Shown here: positions 1-10,620 of the stretch, in pieces
Layout: each line of letters begins with the position of its first letter
Position numbering within the stretch: position 1 is the first letter of the stretch
Source of the DNA: Stemphylium vesicarium
Lineage: Eukaryota; Ascomycota; Dothideomycetes; Pleosporales; Pleosporaceae
Reading direction: 5' to 3'
Assembly (NCBI GenBank): GCA_004380135.1
Contig: QXCR01000212.1
Span: 1-40,057, forward strand
DNA: 40,057 nt
Program-made: the position numbers and the translations under genes
Notes under the pieces: generated by a model
Seen by the model: only the letters and a program-made list of their open reading frames with translations
Told to the model about the DNA's origin: nothing
The model's database searches: none

Positions 1-304
1 TCCTCGTTGCTTGTTGTTCTTAGTAGGTAGTTTGGTGTCTGTACCTCTATCGTGTCGCTGTCTGGTGGCATCTCGTTGTTTTAGTGTTGCTTGTTTGGCT
101 GGGTGGCTTGTGCGGTAGGTGGTCTGTGCTTTTGATTTTTTCTGTTTCTGAAACGTGTACCGCTTGCTGTACGCGCTGTTGTCTCGACAGCGCGCTGGCT
201 GCACGGCTGCGCGATAGCTGGAATCGATTTCTCTAGGTGGATTTACTCGAGTTCAGGTGAAACTTGACTGGTTCCGGAAAATCAAAGTTTGTTGTGTTGG
301 CGTG
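1..304. other. Unmutated non-coding segment at left edge
   Basis: This stretch has ordinary base composition and is T/G-rich on the plus strand. I see no convincing ORF, RNA gene or repeat in it. Its composition changes sharply at about 305, where a tract saturated in TA dinucleotides begins. It may be unique flanking DNA or the less mutated 3' part of the helicase relic to the right; the sequence does not decide this. Confidence 0.5.
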
Positions 305-444
305 CTCCTTATAGATTAGCACCTAATAGCGCTTAAGATAGTAGAAGTAGTCTTATATATTATTAATAGTTATCTTACTTATATATAGTTGCTTATAGTA
401 CTATATTATAGTTAATATTATAGATAGCTATATATTCTAGTAGA

Positions 445-674
445 ACTTTATACTTAGTAAGTAAATTCTAAGAAACTCTAAGATAACTTTAAGTACTCTC
501 TAAAGTAGACTTAATTTAACTATATAGCTCTAATACTATATTTATTTTAGTAATAATTAGAGAGATTAAAGATATAATATTTACCTCTTATAGTAGGCCT
601 AATTTAGTCGCGTAACCCTAACGCTATACCCGTTTAGATAATAATTGGGCCTAAGCATGCGCGTCCTATTAGTT
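445..674 (-). repeat. Dispersed repeat, left copy (inverted partner at 13,283-13,505)
   Basis: Read on the minus strand, this segment starts with ggacgcgcatgcttaggccc and continues in register with the plus-strand segment at 13,283-13,505. Shared blocks include ggtatagcgtta, gttacgcgactaaatta and aattattactaaaata. Differences are mostly C/T and G/A changes. It lies directly downstream of the degraded helicase Walker A motif, so it may simply be part of the helicase gene, which would make the right copy a fragment of a second helicase locus. No product can be read from either copy. Confidence 0.7.
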
Positions 675-1905
675 AGGCGTATAAGTATATCTTTAATAAA
701 CGCGTAAAAAGATAGAATTAATAAAATAACTCTAAGTAGCTAAAGCTATTACTAGTTATTAAAGACTATAGTAACTAATAGTATTAAGGTTTTTCCTCTA
801 TCTATAAGTAAGACTACTAGTAATAGACTACTCTCTTATATAATAGTATTAAGAGCGTATTTCTAATCTAGTAATTTATACGTAACTAGCTAGCTATTAG
901 GTATATAGAGTACCTGACGGACTGCGTCCGTAAGCCGCTCCTCTCTATCTTTCTCGCCACTGTACGATGCAGCCAGCTTGGCTCTCTTCTGCCTCTGCTC
1001 CGGCTCCGGCTCTAGCTCCAGCTCCTGCTGCTTTCTCTTGCCTGCCTTCTCTTCTGCTAGTGCCTTTCTTGTCTTGGTTTGCTCTAGCCTAGGATAGACG
1101 CTGGAGATGCTGGAGGTGCTGGAGGTGCTAGGCAAGCCAAGGAAGGCATGCCATGCAGAGCTGAGTGTACGAAACACCTCAATCGAGCGCACACTGAGGC
1201 CCTGGACGATATCTGCCTGCACAGCGTATGCCACTAGGCCGATGGCTGTAGATCGGCCATTCTGCAGCTCTACTGGATCCTCACCATCCTCATCCGAGCT
1301 GCTACCCTCTCCCTCTGCGTGGTACGCTGTACCTTGCTGCTGCTTGTTGTAGCCAGTAGCAAACCGCTCGCCCACTACTTCACGCCCAATGCCAACAGCC
1401 ACCTGGCGGTAGTCAGCCATGGTCAGGCGTGTGCCTAGTCGCTCAGCCGTCTCGGCCGTCATGATACGCGTGAGTCGACTGGTATCCCATGGCCCATGCT
1501 CATCAGCCCAGAGGTAGTCACTTGCAGCAGCCGTAGCCAGCTTGCCTAGGCTACTAAGGAGCAGCGCGCGCACTGGCCGTACGTACAGCAGGTACGCAGT
1601 CATCAGCTGCCCTACTGGCTCTGGCAGGAACCGGGCGATTACCTTAGGCCGATCCCATTGAGACTGCGTCTTGTAGTAGCGAGTAACTACTATAACCTGC
1701 CCATCTATTACGTACAGATTGCGGTCCTATAGCACGCCATTGCGCCATCGTACGGAGAGCAGCTCTGGCCCACGAGCAGGCTGGCCACCTGTGATATGAA
1801 CAGCCAGGCAGAGAAGGTCGAGGAAGCGCTCTACACGCCTGATATACTGGCGTACGGCGCGCTCTCTCCACTGGATGCCATGCTCAAGTGTATGGCTGGA
1901 TGGAT

Positions 1906-1941
1906 GGTCGCGCTGGTCGCGCTGGTCGCGCTGGTCGCGCT
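1906..1941 (-). repeat. 9-bp minisatellite in the helicase relic
   Basis: Four exact tandem units of ggtcgcgct. On the minus strand they encode a Gln-Arg-Asp repeat in the helicase reading frame. The array length is a multiple of three, so copy-number change would not break the frame. Confidence 0.9.
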
Positions 1942-3261
1942 GGTGCTGGTAGAGTCTCTGTGCAGCTGGAACGTTGGCTAGCCTCTCCAACATCCAACGC
2001 TGGCCTGCCTGCAGTTGGGCAGGCGATAGAAAGGAGACGCCACGCTGCGCTACAGAGATATCGTCCTGGATAGCTGCTAGCTTGGTGGAGAGCCGGCTAG
2101 TCTTCTCTATTACCTAGAGTAGCTCTTCCTAGAGTAGTCTCTCTACCTCTACTACTATCCCTTACGCTAGTCTACTTAGCTACTATAGTACTATTAGCTA
2201 GCTCTTAATAAAGTATGTCTACTAGTCTCTAGACTACTATATATTACTAGTAATACTACTTAGTATATATAAAGAGATAAACTTAATATAAGAGAGTAAA
2301 CTTAGTATAATATTTAAAGAACTATAAAAGCTATCTATTAAGTAATAAGTACGCTTCTTAAGAAAGCTATATATCTTAGTAATATCTTATTTAGCCTACT
2401 TACTTATTAAAAAAAAATCTCTACTATAAGTATATATATATAATAGATTAGTAAGCTAAGTAGAGAAGAGAATTAAGCTATAATATATAGCTAGCTAGTC
2501 TCTATATAAATACTAAGAGCTACTAAGAAATAGACTAGACTACTATTAAATAGCTAGTAGTAGACTTTTTAGTAGATAAGAGCTTAGGATAGGCGTAGGA
2601 TGTACGTACGCTGCTTGGCGGTTGTGGTAGAGCTATCGTGAGAGGAGACATACTGCCAGAGCCGCTCTGCTGCCAGCTTCTGCCTGCCATGCCATGGGAA
2701 GAGACGAGCAATGCTGGCCAGTGCTGGTACGGCTGGTGCTGCGGGTGCTGCGGGTGCTGCTGGTGCTGCTGGCAGCGGCTGGCTCTCTCGCATACCTGGC
2801 GCAGTTTGCTCCAGGTCAATAGCCACCATACGGAGGCAGTAGCAGAGTAGCCGCGCCCAGAGCCGCGCTGCACGTACCTGACTGGCCTTGTTCTGCATGC
2901 GGCTGAACGGGCGTACATCTGGCTCCTGAGCCTTTGGACTGCGTAGCCAGCGTAGCGTCTCAAGAGAGAGCGTGCTAAGCCCTTGTACTGCCTCCTCTAC
3001 CAGCTCCTCTACTAACTCTACAACGCGCTGCAGCTGCGGCTCGTCGTCGCCTGGCAGGCGGATAGCGTACGCAAGCAACTTCCAGTCTGGGTAGGCCTGT
3101 AGGTGCTCGTCCCAGCGCGTCCGCTTGAACCAGCCGGTACGGTCCTTGGCCGACGGCTCCTCGGCCATGCGATGCATCGCCTCGCTATCCTCGCGCTCTA
3201 GGGCCTCCAGGCTAGAGGAGAGGAGCGCAAGCCTCTGCTGGAAATCGCCCTGCTGTTCCCA

Positions 3262-3420
3262 CTCTTGCTGCTTGTTGCCCTGCTGCTGGTTGCGCTGCTG
3301 TTCGTTGCGCTGCTGTTCGTTGCGCTGCTGCTGGTCGCCGCGCTGTTGGTCGCCGCGCTGTTGGTCGTCGCGCTGTTGGTCGCCGTGCTGCTGATCGCGC
3401 TCCTGGTCGCGCTGCTGGTT
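3262..3420 (-). repeat. Gln/Arg-rich low-complexity coding repeat
   Basis: An imperfect array built on gctgctg, ttggtcgc and ttcgttgc units. On the minus strand it encodes a Gln/Arg/Asp/Asn-rich linker in the helicase relic, between the YFVVQ motif and the RTGWFKRTRWDEHLQAYPDW segment. It remains free of stops. Confidence 0.85.
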
Positions 3421-3646
3421 TTGCGCGTCCTCTTGCACGACAAAGTAGCGGACGTAGCGTCGCTCGCGGAAGAAGGTCTGCACCTTGACAGGCTGCCAGA
3501 GCTTCGCAGCGTGCTCTTGGTACGAGACGGCTGTAGGAGATGACTAGCGCATAAGCTTAACATGGTGCTGTTGGTTTACGTGCTGTCGCATCTTCGCGCG
3601 ACTTGTGCTAATAAAGCCGCAGGCGGCTCTAGCAGCATCTCTCTTG

Positions 3647-3647
<1 letters not shown>

Positions 3648-3678
<31 letters not shown>

Positions 3679-3679
3679 C
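3648..3679 (-). repeat. GCT/CAG trinucleotide tract
   Basis: A run of gctgct units with one gtt interruption. In the helicase frame it encodes a Ser tract; the other minus-strand frames would give Ala or Gln runs. It separates the N-terminal Cys/His segment from the downstream CGFISTSRAKMRQHVNQQHH motif. Confidence 0.85.
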
Positions 3680-3920
3680 CTGCAGAGGAACGCGTCCTGC
3701 GCCGGCTGCAGCGCGTCGAGAGGAGGGCCATAAGGCGCAGGTTGGGTAACGTCTGCTGGCGGCACGCGATGCAGATGCTCGTACGAGGCAATCAGCTCTT
3801 TCCTCTGGGATGTAGACGTGTTGGAGTGATGCCACTTGAGATGTTCGTGCAGGCCGTAGACAGCGCAGCGGTGCTGGCGGCATACTAGCACTCTATAGAG
3901 AGACTTTAACTAAAGCTTAT

Positions 3921-4203
3921 TTCTAGACTTATAAATAGCTACTAATAGACTTATATATATCTTTTACTTAGAGCTCTAACTAGCCTTTAGTCTTTTAGAT
4001 AGTATTAGTACTTAATTCTTTAGCTTTTAAAGATATTATATAAGGCTTTTTATTAAGGCTTACTTTTAGCTAGCTACTACTTACTTTACTAATTGATTAT
4101 AACGCGTTAACCTTTAGTAACTACTTCTTATAAAGAGTTACTAGATAGACTTACTATCTTATAGTAGATTATCTAGCTATTATCTAAAGGCCTTTTATGC
4201 TAT
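3921..4203. other. RIP-saturated tract upstream of the helicase relic
   Basis: TA-rich sequence with very little CpA/TpG left and stops in all frames. It probably holds the mutated 5' end of the helicase gene and its upstream region, but no motif can be read. Confidence 0.5.
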
Positions 4204-4310
4204 TGTCACGATCGATATATATACTATCCTATGCACCGTAACGATAGTTATCGTTACTGTACCTTTTTTGGGCACGTACTGGCGCAGTGGCATAGGGCGA
4301 CGTTTTTACA
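4204..4310. repeat. MITE-like hairpin element, copy 1
   Basis: It shares atatatactatcct and a central acctttttkgg-type block with the element at 13,506-13,626. Its ends are degenerate: tgtcacg at the left and the complement of tgtaaaa at the right. The core is a perfect inverted repeat, gtaacgata-gt-tatcgttac (4,238-4,257), enclosed by an outer stem cctatgc (4,228-4,234) and gcatagg (4,290-4,296). It has no coding capacity and lies in RIP-mutated DNA. Confidence 0.6.
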
Positions 4311-4444
4311 GCTATTAATAATACTAATTTTATATAATAGGTTAACCTATACGTACGTAATAAAGTAGTAGTTAAGGAGCTTAACGCGTAACGCGTTAAT
4401 AGAGCTTCGCGGGGAGGCTCTATTAATTAGAATTAAATATAAAA
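4311..4444. other. AT-rich spacer
   Basis: RIP-type sequence containing the palindromic motif acgcgtaacgcgt near 4,384. No gene seen. Confidence 0.4.
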
Positions 4445-4662
4445 TATAAGAGGCTAGCTCTAGAAGCACTTAAGAAGTAGATAGCTAATAGTAAAGCTAA
4501 ATATATAGTAGATTATATTTAATAAAGAGCTATTAGTCTATTTACGCTAGTAGTTATCTACTTATTGGATAAACATTAGTCTAAGGTGATCTAAGCGTCT
4601 ATTAGACGCGTCCACCAAGATTCCACTAAGGAGCTCTACCGAAGGGCGTTCAGCCCGTTACA
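4445..4662 (-). mobile_element. Family A Gypsy LTR, isolated copy
   Basis: This 218 bp segment aligns end to end with the LTRs at 23,343-23,559 (same orientation) and 34,386-34,602 (opposite). Ends read tataagagg (mutated from tgtaagggg) and cccgttaca, so the original LTR had TG...CA termini. No family A coding sequence adjoins it and no target duplication is visible (taaaa at the left, gttat at the right), so it is a solo LTR or a truncated element. The right 60 bp stays GC-rich while the left part is RIP-mutated. Confidence 0.8.
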
Positions 4663-4890
4663 GTTATCTATAGTTATATTAGAGAGCTTAGTAGCTTTAG
4701 CTTAGTAGTTAATAAGTTAAAGCTTAATAGTCTTTATTAGTTTAAAGAGAAGCTTCTTAGCTATATTAGAATTAATATACTACTAAAGACTATAGTAGTT
4801 AGTAACGTCTTAGTAAATAAATAACTAGGTAAATTAGTTATTAGGCGTATTAAGTATAATAGTGACATGAGTTACTACGGGATAGGACTT
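4663..4890. other. RIP-saturated tract between LTR and gene island
   Basis: TA-rich, stops in all frames, no readable motif. Composition returns to normal at about 4,890-4,900, which marks the left border of the gene island. Confidence 0.5.
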
Positions 4891-4960
4891 AGTAGCTATT
4901 CCAGAGGCTGTAGTCATATATGTATGGATCTAGACAGAGATCCGGGCAATGTGCGTCGTG

Positions 4961-5038
4961 GGTGAACGCGGTAACAGGTGCGCTATGGTGGACGCGGTAA
5001 CAAGTGCGTTGTGGTGGACGCGGTATAGCAACGTGCGA
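4961..5038. repeat. Three 26-bp tandem units
   Basis: Units start at 4,961, 4,987 and 5,013. Each begins ggtgRacgcggta; the first two continue acaRgtgcg and the third diverges at its end. No promoter or coding role can be assigned. Confidence 0.85.
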
Positions 5039-5772
5039 CTCGAGTAGAGTGACGATTGCAGCAGCAGGTAAGAACAATCCTAGGTTGCAGCTAGACTTGT
5101 AACTATTAAGGATTAAATGTAAGAAGAATTAAAGGATTAAACTAAGATTCTATTAAATTCTACTATAAATAATGTATATAGTAGGAAAGCGGTGAAGCGC
5201 AGAGCAGCGGTCAGGTGTACTACGTGGTACAGTAGTGGAGACATAAGACTGTGATACGTGATACAAGAGGAAAGACTCCAAAACCTTGACAGTAAAGCTT
5301 TGAAAACACTTCAAGCATCGCGGCGCTGTCCCCTATGTTTTTCGCTCGACCAGAATGTCTCGTCTAACCATCAAGGATTGGCTGCGCTGTTGCGTGAGTT
5401 GAAATAATTAGCTCGTATCCGCAAAAAGACTCCAAATAGGATGCACAGAAGGGACGTATTCTTGTAGGCGGGGTAGATCCGCTGAGAGCGAACTGCAGTC
5501 TAAGTGCGCGTTCGAAATCAACCATAGCTCGAAACATGCTCCATACGCTTGCCGGGCTGAAGCAGCTCTTGTAAGTGAAATGTTGTAGGTACGTCTAAGA
5601 GAACAGGGTAGCGCGTTTGTCAAAGAGCAAGGATCTGATTTTGATAAAAAGCTCGATACCGCATTAGGAAATCTTAATCTAAACGAGATGTGACTGCATT
5701 CTTTGTTGATACAAAGGAAAATGGTACATAGGCTATGCTCTCCGATACCAACACATGTTTCCCACAACACTA
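5039..5772. other. Intergenic DNA downstream of the transporter gene
   Basis: Mixed composition: a short AT-rich patch at about 5,095-5,180, then normal DNA containing the likely 3' UTR of the ABC transporter. I found no supported gene. The open frame running through 5,408-5,772 on the minus strand overlaps the transporter's end in another frame and has no recognisable feature. Confidence 0.6.
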
Positions 5773-8700
5773 TCACTTCTTCCTGCCACCCACCAAAAGC
5801 CCCTTCACCAACTTCGCCAGGCCGGCCAGCCCAGGGCCAGAGTAAACGTAGAAGCCACAGGCAAAGACGACAACATTGAAAACAACATAGGCGATTAGGA
5901 AACCGAAGTTCCTCCAGCGATTGTCGTAGGACATGTTCAAAGCGGCCAGGTACACATCCGCGACGGCGTATTGACAAAATTGGCAGTCCTGAGTTGCGCC
6001 CGGATTATACAAACTAGCCATGCTAGCATTCGCGAAGGCACCCGCAAACTCGCCGCAGGTCTGGCCATCGGGTGGCTGGAAGATACTGATCTCAGCTTGA
6101 GCGCACTGAACAGGTACGCCCTGGGTACCGGTCGACATCATTGTGGAGACGAGCCATGTAAAAGGACTGACGTAGTAGGCGAAGTGCCAGAACCCAACTA
6201 ACTGTCGAAGAGGCTGTAACACTCCGCTGAAAGCAAGAATGAAGGTGTAAAACAAGATAGTGAGCATGGCAGCTGTCTCGGCGTTTGGTGCGATTACGGC
6301 AATAGCTTGCGAAAAGGTTGCGTGATAGATCTGATAGACGGAAAAGACAAGATACATGAATGCACCTCGACCTTCAGATATGTCGCGCCACCAGCCGACG
6401 GGAAAGTACCAGCAAAGAAAGCATAGGCTGGAGATGACGAGATTGAAGGGGATCTCTACCAGCACGTTTGCGATAACGAAGACGCTCCAGTGATACATGT
6501 TGGAATGCTTTTCGCGGACGTCATAAACCTTGCGAAGTTCGATCAGACGGGGTTGTACAAGGACCATCAAGATAAGGCAAAGTAGCAGTATCATGAAGAC
6601 TGAAAACACCTTGTTCTGGAGTCCTTGGACCGAATTAGACTCTTTGTAGAAGGTGAAGCCCATGAAGAGTCCTCCAATGACATTGATGGCAAGCTTGCTG
6701 TTGATGTATCCAGGAGAGCGCCATTGCTGAACGAAGAGTCGCTTCTGAACGAGGAGATACTGGTACAGCCATGATGTCGCGAACTGGCGAGTTGGCGCTC
6801 CTGGCGTCTGGTTTGAGGAGCTACCTTGTGACTCAAAATGACGGATGCGATCTTTTACAACAGTGCGTTCAGACGAGGTTGCCCAGACAGAAGGCCAGTC
6901 GAGTGTTGCATGTCCTGTTGCGCCCGCACCAATCTGTTCAAGGATGTACTCAGCCGGATTGGCACCTTCCGGGCATCTGGGTGCACCATAACTCGCAAAA
7001 TATCCGAGAACTGTTTGGGAATCTGGCCCTAGATCTCCAAAGTAAACAGTCTTTCCGCCACGAGCGAGCAACAACAGTCGATCAAACTGGTTGATCAGGG
7101 TCGCAGAAGGTTGGTGGATGGTACAGAGAATTGCTTGACCCGCATCTGCAAGATCGCGGAGTAGTTTGACGATAGACCACGCCGATTGCGAATCAAGGCC
7201 AGACGTTGGCTCATCAACAAAAATGAGCAGAGATGGGCGCGCGACAAGCTCAAGCCCGATCGTGGTACGCTTCCTCTTCTCTGCGCTGAGACCCTTTGCC
7301 GGATGTCCAATTATGGCCTCAGCGTAGTCTTCTAACCCAAGAATAGCCATGACCTTCTCGACATACGCATACTTATCGTCGAGGGGTACCCCATGCGGTT
7401 GGCGGAGGGACGCGGAAAATTGCAAGGCCTCGCGGATCGTCATCTCGGCCACGTGGATGTCTTGTTGTTGTACGTAACCAGTGCGTCGCTGGAAAGAGTC
7501 GTCTAGGGGCACGCCATTGATTGTGGGATCACCGGTCACGATACCGACTCCACCAACACGTTGGGCGAGAACGTTGAGTAATGTCGTTTTTCCAGCACCA
7601 GAAGCGCCCATAAGTGCTGTCAGCGTGCCTGGCTCAACAAAACCCTCAACGTCGGATAGCAGTCTTCTCGTAGTTCCCTTGATGTCGATGTCGTAGTTCA
7701 GTTGCTTCCACGAGAAGATATCTCTGCCGCCCTCAATATTGGGGGCGTTTTCTCTGGTTATGGTCTTCTCAACGGATCCAGACACGTCGGATTCACCGCT
7801 CTCTTCATCCCTTGATTTAGATAAATCCAGAGATGCGCCTTTTCGAAAGACCATCTGGGATGAAGATGCATTGTTCGACTGATTAAACTCGGTAATGGCG
7901 GCATAGAGCATGGTGAAAGCAAGAAAGAACGCGATCGATATACCAAGGTTCCGCCACACATGGCCGTAGTAATAGCTCAGCGATAAGGCGATATAGTCGT
8001 CTCCGGATACAAATGGCTCCCCTGGTCTAGCTCCGACTGTAGCACAAACTTGATTCCGCTGACTCACGTCTTCGTATCCAGGGCCAGATGGCACCAACTG
8101 TTCGCAAGGTGCTTGTCGTCCGTGGAACTCGATGGCCATCAAGGCCTCGATTGTGTAGTAGATGGGGTTGATATAGGATATCCACTTGAACCAAGGATGC
8201 ATGGATGGCCGTGGAATAACGTACCCGCCATACATAGCCAGTGGAAGTAGAGATAGTCCTGAAACAGCCAACGCTGTGTCGACAGTCCTACAAAGCGAAG
8301 CGATAATACGAAACCAGGCCGTCATCGTCACCGTGGTGAGATAGGTAAAGATGACGAAGAGGAAGAACGGACCGGCTTCCTTCTTTAGGCCAGCCATGAA
8401 GTACACAATGACCGTAAAAAGCATGATATTTAGAACCTTGATCGGGTATTGCGACACCATCGTAGCGATGGCATCAACGTACGGATGGTACATGCTGTAC
8501 AAGTGGTGCTTCTCGACAATCGGTCGCTGTGAGAATTGCGCAACGATTTCGGCAAAGTTTATGATGATGTTGAAAAGAACGATGAAGAAGATGATTCCAC
8601 CTTTGGAGAAGAAACCACTTGTTCCAGGGTCTATCTGATAGAACATCGATCCCATGATCAGTGGAATGATCACCATCGTCGCTGTGATAGCACAAAAGTA

Positions 8701-10285
8701 TGCATATTCGCCTCGAATCCTTTGGAGTGATCGTTTGAAAGTTGAACTGAACTGCATGCCAAGATTCAACGTGTATGGCGAATAGACACGAGTACCGCGA
8801 GCTCTCTCGGCGGATCGGGCGGTCTTGAAACGGTTGATCTCTTCGTGGTGGACGGATTTGGCGTTCTCGATGTGCTCTTCAATAGCATTTCTTAGTTTGG
8901 CATAGTCTTCGCTCGACTTCCATCGACTCTGGAATTCCTGGGCGGTACGTGGAACCTGGTTCTGGAATCCTTCACGCACTGATCGAGAGGTCAGGTCTGT
9001 CATCGAAACGAGGAATTCTGCTACGGTTTGACGTGCGGGGCAGAAAAACCCCATGTCTTCGAAAAAACTCTTCGCTGCGTCCAGGCTCCCGAAATAGATC
9101 TGACGTCCCTCGTGGAGAAAGAGGATCTTGTCGTAGGTCTCCGCTAGCGAGTCGCCGGGTTGATAAAGCGCGGAAATCGAAATGTTATCGGTGAGATCGG
9201 TAGCGACCCGCAAAGCTCTGGCAAAGTCAAGGGAAGTCGAGCTATCAAGTCCCTATCTTCGTAAGCCAATGCTAGATGTTGAGCGACGCAATGGTCTTAC
9301 CTTAGTTGGGTTGTCCCAGCAGGTAACACAGGCTCGTGTTAATAACTGTTCTCACGTTAGAATCATCGCTTCAGGAATCTGTACTGAGGGACGCTCACCA
9401 TTTCAGCGATAGATACCCTGCGTCTTTCACCCCCTGACACGCCGCGCACGAAGTCGTTTCCTACGCGTGTTTGCGCTGTATGTCTCAGTCCAAAGATGGC
9501 CATTAGGACATTTTTAACACCTGTAATGTATTGCTGCCGCGATATTCCATCCATGCGTACTCGGGGAGTCTTCGTGCTGGCAGCAAACTCCAAGGTCTGC
9601 GACACTGTGAGGTAGGGAAAGTGGTGATCAATGGCGTCGTTGAAGGACAGCATGCTTGCGAACCGTTGGCGCATAGTATCCAAGCTGATCCCACTGTAGC
9701 TGATGTGTCCAGACCATCTCCTAAGTCCTTTGATTTGTCCAGAAAGCGTTCTCAGCAACGTCGTGCATCCACTACTTGGTGGCCCAAGGACCAACAACAT
9801 CTCGCCTGGGGCGAGAAGCCCATCAATGTCATGAAGAATACGCTTCTCTTGTGGCTTTCGAGAGAGACTGCGTGCAATCCCGAACAAGGCAGAGAAGATA
9901 GATAGTGCGTCCTTTTGTGTGGCTCTGCCGATATCGTCACCATAGACGGAGACATCCTTCCAGCAAAGAGTTACGTGAGGTGATATGGGACCGGCCCCGT
10001 CTTGGGTTCCTCGATCGATAGCAAGAGCGAGAGTTCTCTCAAGTGTCCAGCCTGAAACGTTGGAGTACGAAGTCAGCATATGTATCACAATCAGTTCGTA
10101 CTTTGGTATTACTTACCAGGGTCGTCAACATCGAAGGGATCAATCTTCCGATCCGGATCGTGTGCGGCATGAGAGACTCGCCGGACAAGGCGAGCGACTG
10201 CTTCCGGTGAAAGATCTGCTTGGTCTGTAGGTATAGGACAAGCAGTTCTCTCATCGTCATTTTCTTTTCCGGCATCAAGTGACAT
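5773..10285 (-). CDS. Full-size PDR-type (ABC-G) multidrug transporter
   Basis: The reconstruction has four exons: 10,285-10,117, 10,051-9,399, 9,345-9,301 and 9,252-5,773. The introns are 65, 53 and 48 bp, with donors GTAAGT, GTGAGC and GTAAGA and acceptors ending in AG. The spliced product is 1,448 aa, usual for this family, in the order NBD1-TMD1-NBD2-TMD2. NBD1 has GPPSSGCTTLL at about 146-156, with Cys replacing the Walker A Lys as is typical of fungal PDR proteins, VRGVSGGERRRVSIAEM at 258-274 and CWDNPTKGLDSST (Walker B region) spanning exons 3-4. NBD2 has canonical GASGAGKTT at about 837-845, LSAEKRKRTT near 944 and LLIFVDEPTSGLD near 964. Hydrophobic blocks lie at about 467-742 and 1,146-1,420. 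The start is the first in-frame ATG, preceded by A at -3. It is predicted to export hydrophobic compounds across the plasma membrane using ATP; the substrate is unknown. No disabling change is seen. Confidence 0.95.
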
Positions 10286-10620
10286 TGTCAAAGCGGTCGA
10301 AAAGACCCTGGCAAAGGTAACGGTGCGATGGCAGATGAGGCCGTTGACTTGGTAGGACAACCATATCTATATATCATGACACAATGACGCTCATGAGAGG
10401 TCGCCATCCTTTCCTGACACAACGACAACAATAAGATCCAGTCTCAAAGTTTGATTCCTGACGTCAGAAGGATTGTGGTGCTCGGTAGCCGCGTAAGGGA
10501 ATAGTGGGTCTGTCCTAGCGCCATGCAACTTCTCGGCTCCGAGATTTCGGGCAGACCTTCTCTTACCCTTTAATATTCCCGAACCCCTCGGATATCCCTA
10601 AAGAATTAGTCTTGCATACC
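10286..10620. promoter_or_regulatory. Shared divergent promoter region
   Basis: This 335 bp region separates the start codons of two genes transcribed in opposite directions. A TATA-like ctatatat at about 10,365-10,372 lies about 80 bp upstream of the transporter ATG. On the other side an AT-rich tttaatattc near 10,570 lies about 50 bp upstream of the regulator ATG. The spacing allows both promoters to share upstream elements. TATA assignments are inference from sequence. Confidence 0.6.
10531..10544. promoter_or_regulatory. CGG-N2-CCG palindrome, candidate Zn2Cys6 site
   Basis: tctcggctccgaga is a perfect inverted repeat with 6 bp arms and a 2 bp centre, placing CGG and CCG triplets as an inverted pair. 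Zn2Cys6 dimers commonly bind CGG half-sites with protein-specific spacing. It lies between the transporter and the regulator, about 77 bp upstream of the regulator ATG. Binding by the adjacent factor is inference. Confidence 0.4.

Larger units (their letters stand above)
690..3920 (-). pseudogene. RIP-degraded telomere-linked RecQ-type helicase
   Basis: The N-terminal part (3,891-3,544) starts with a Cys/His segment, VCRQHRCAVYGLHEHLKWHH, as I recall for the domain preceding fungal telomere-linked RecQ helicases. A long Gln-rich region follows, then a segment with QTFFRERRYVRYFVVQ and FSRMQNKASQVRAARLW (3,483-2,584). The third part (1,993-890) carries RGPELLSVRWRNGVL and VTRYYKTQSQWDRPKVIARF. 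Beyond 890 the frame runs into a degraded helicase ATPase with a Walker A-like VVLLIDRGKT near 790-810. TAG codons at 3,544-3,546 and 1,727-1,729 each interrupt an otherwise continuous frame and fit CAG to TAG. The stretch 2,100-2,580 is heavily mutated, and the frame differs on its two sides (indel or lost intron). Upstream of 3,891 the frame meets another TAG, so the true start is lost. Relatives are often subtelomeric. The family call comes from memory of motifs, not a search. Confidence 0.72.

Noticed and set aside
3265..3543. Val/Leu/Ala-repeat plus-strand frame that resembles a membrane protein
   Set aside because: It is the complement of the Gln-rich repeat of the helicase relic; the helicase frame has family motifs on both sides.
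5408..5977. 189-codon minus-strand open frame overlapping the end of the transporter
   Set aside because: It overlaps the transporter C-terminus in another frame, has no recognisable motif, and the transporter frame is strongly supported.
10117..10360. N-terminal extension of the transporter upstream of 10,285
   Set aside because: The extension starts at a non-ATG codon; the first in-frame ATG at 10,285 has a good context and lies below a TATA-like site.
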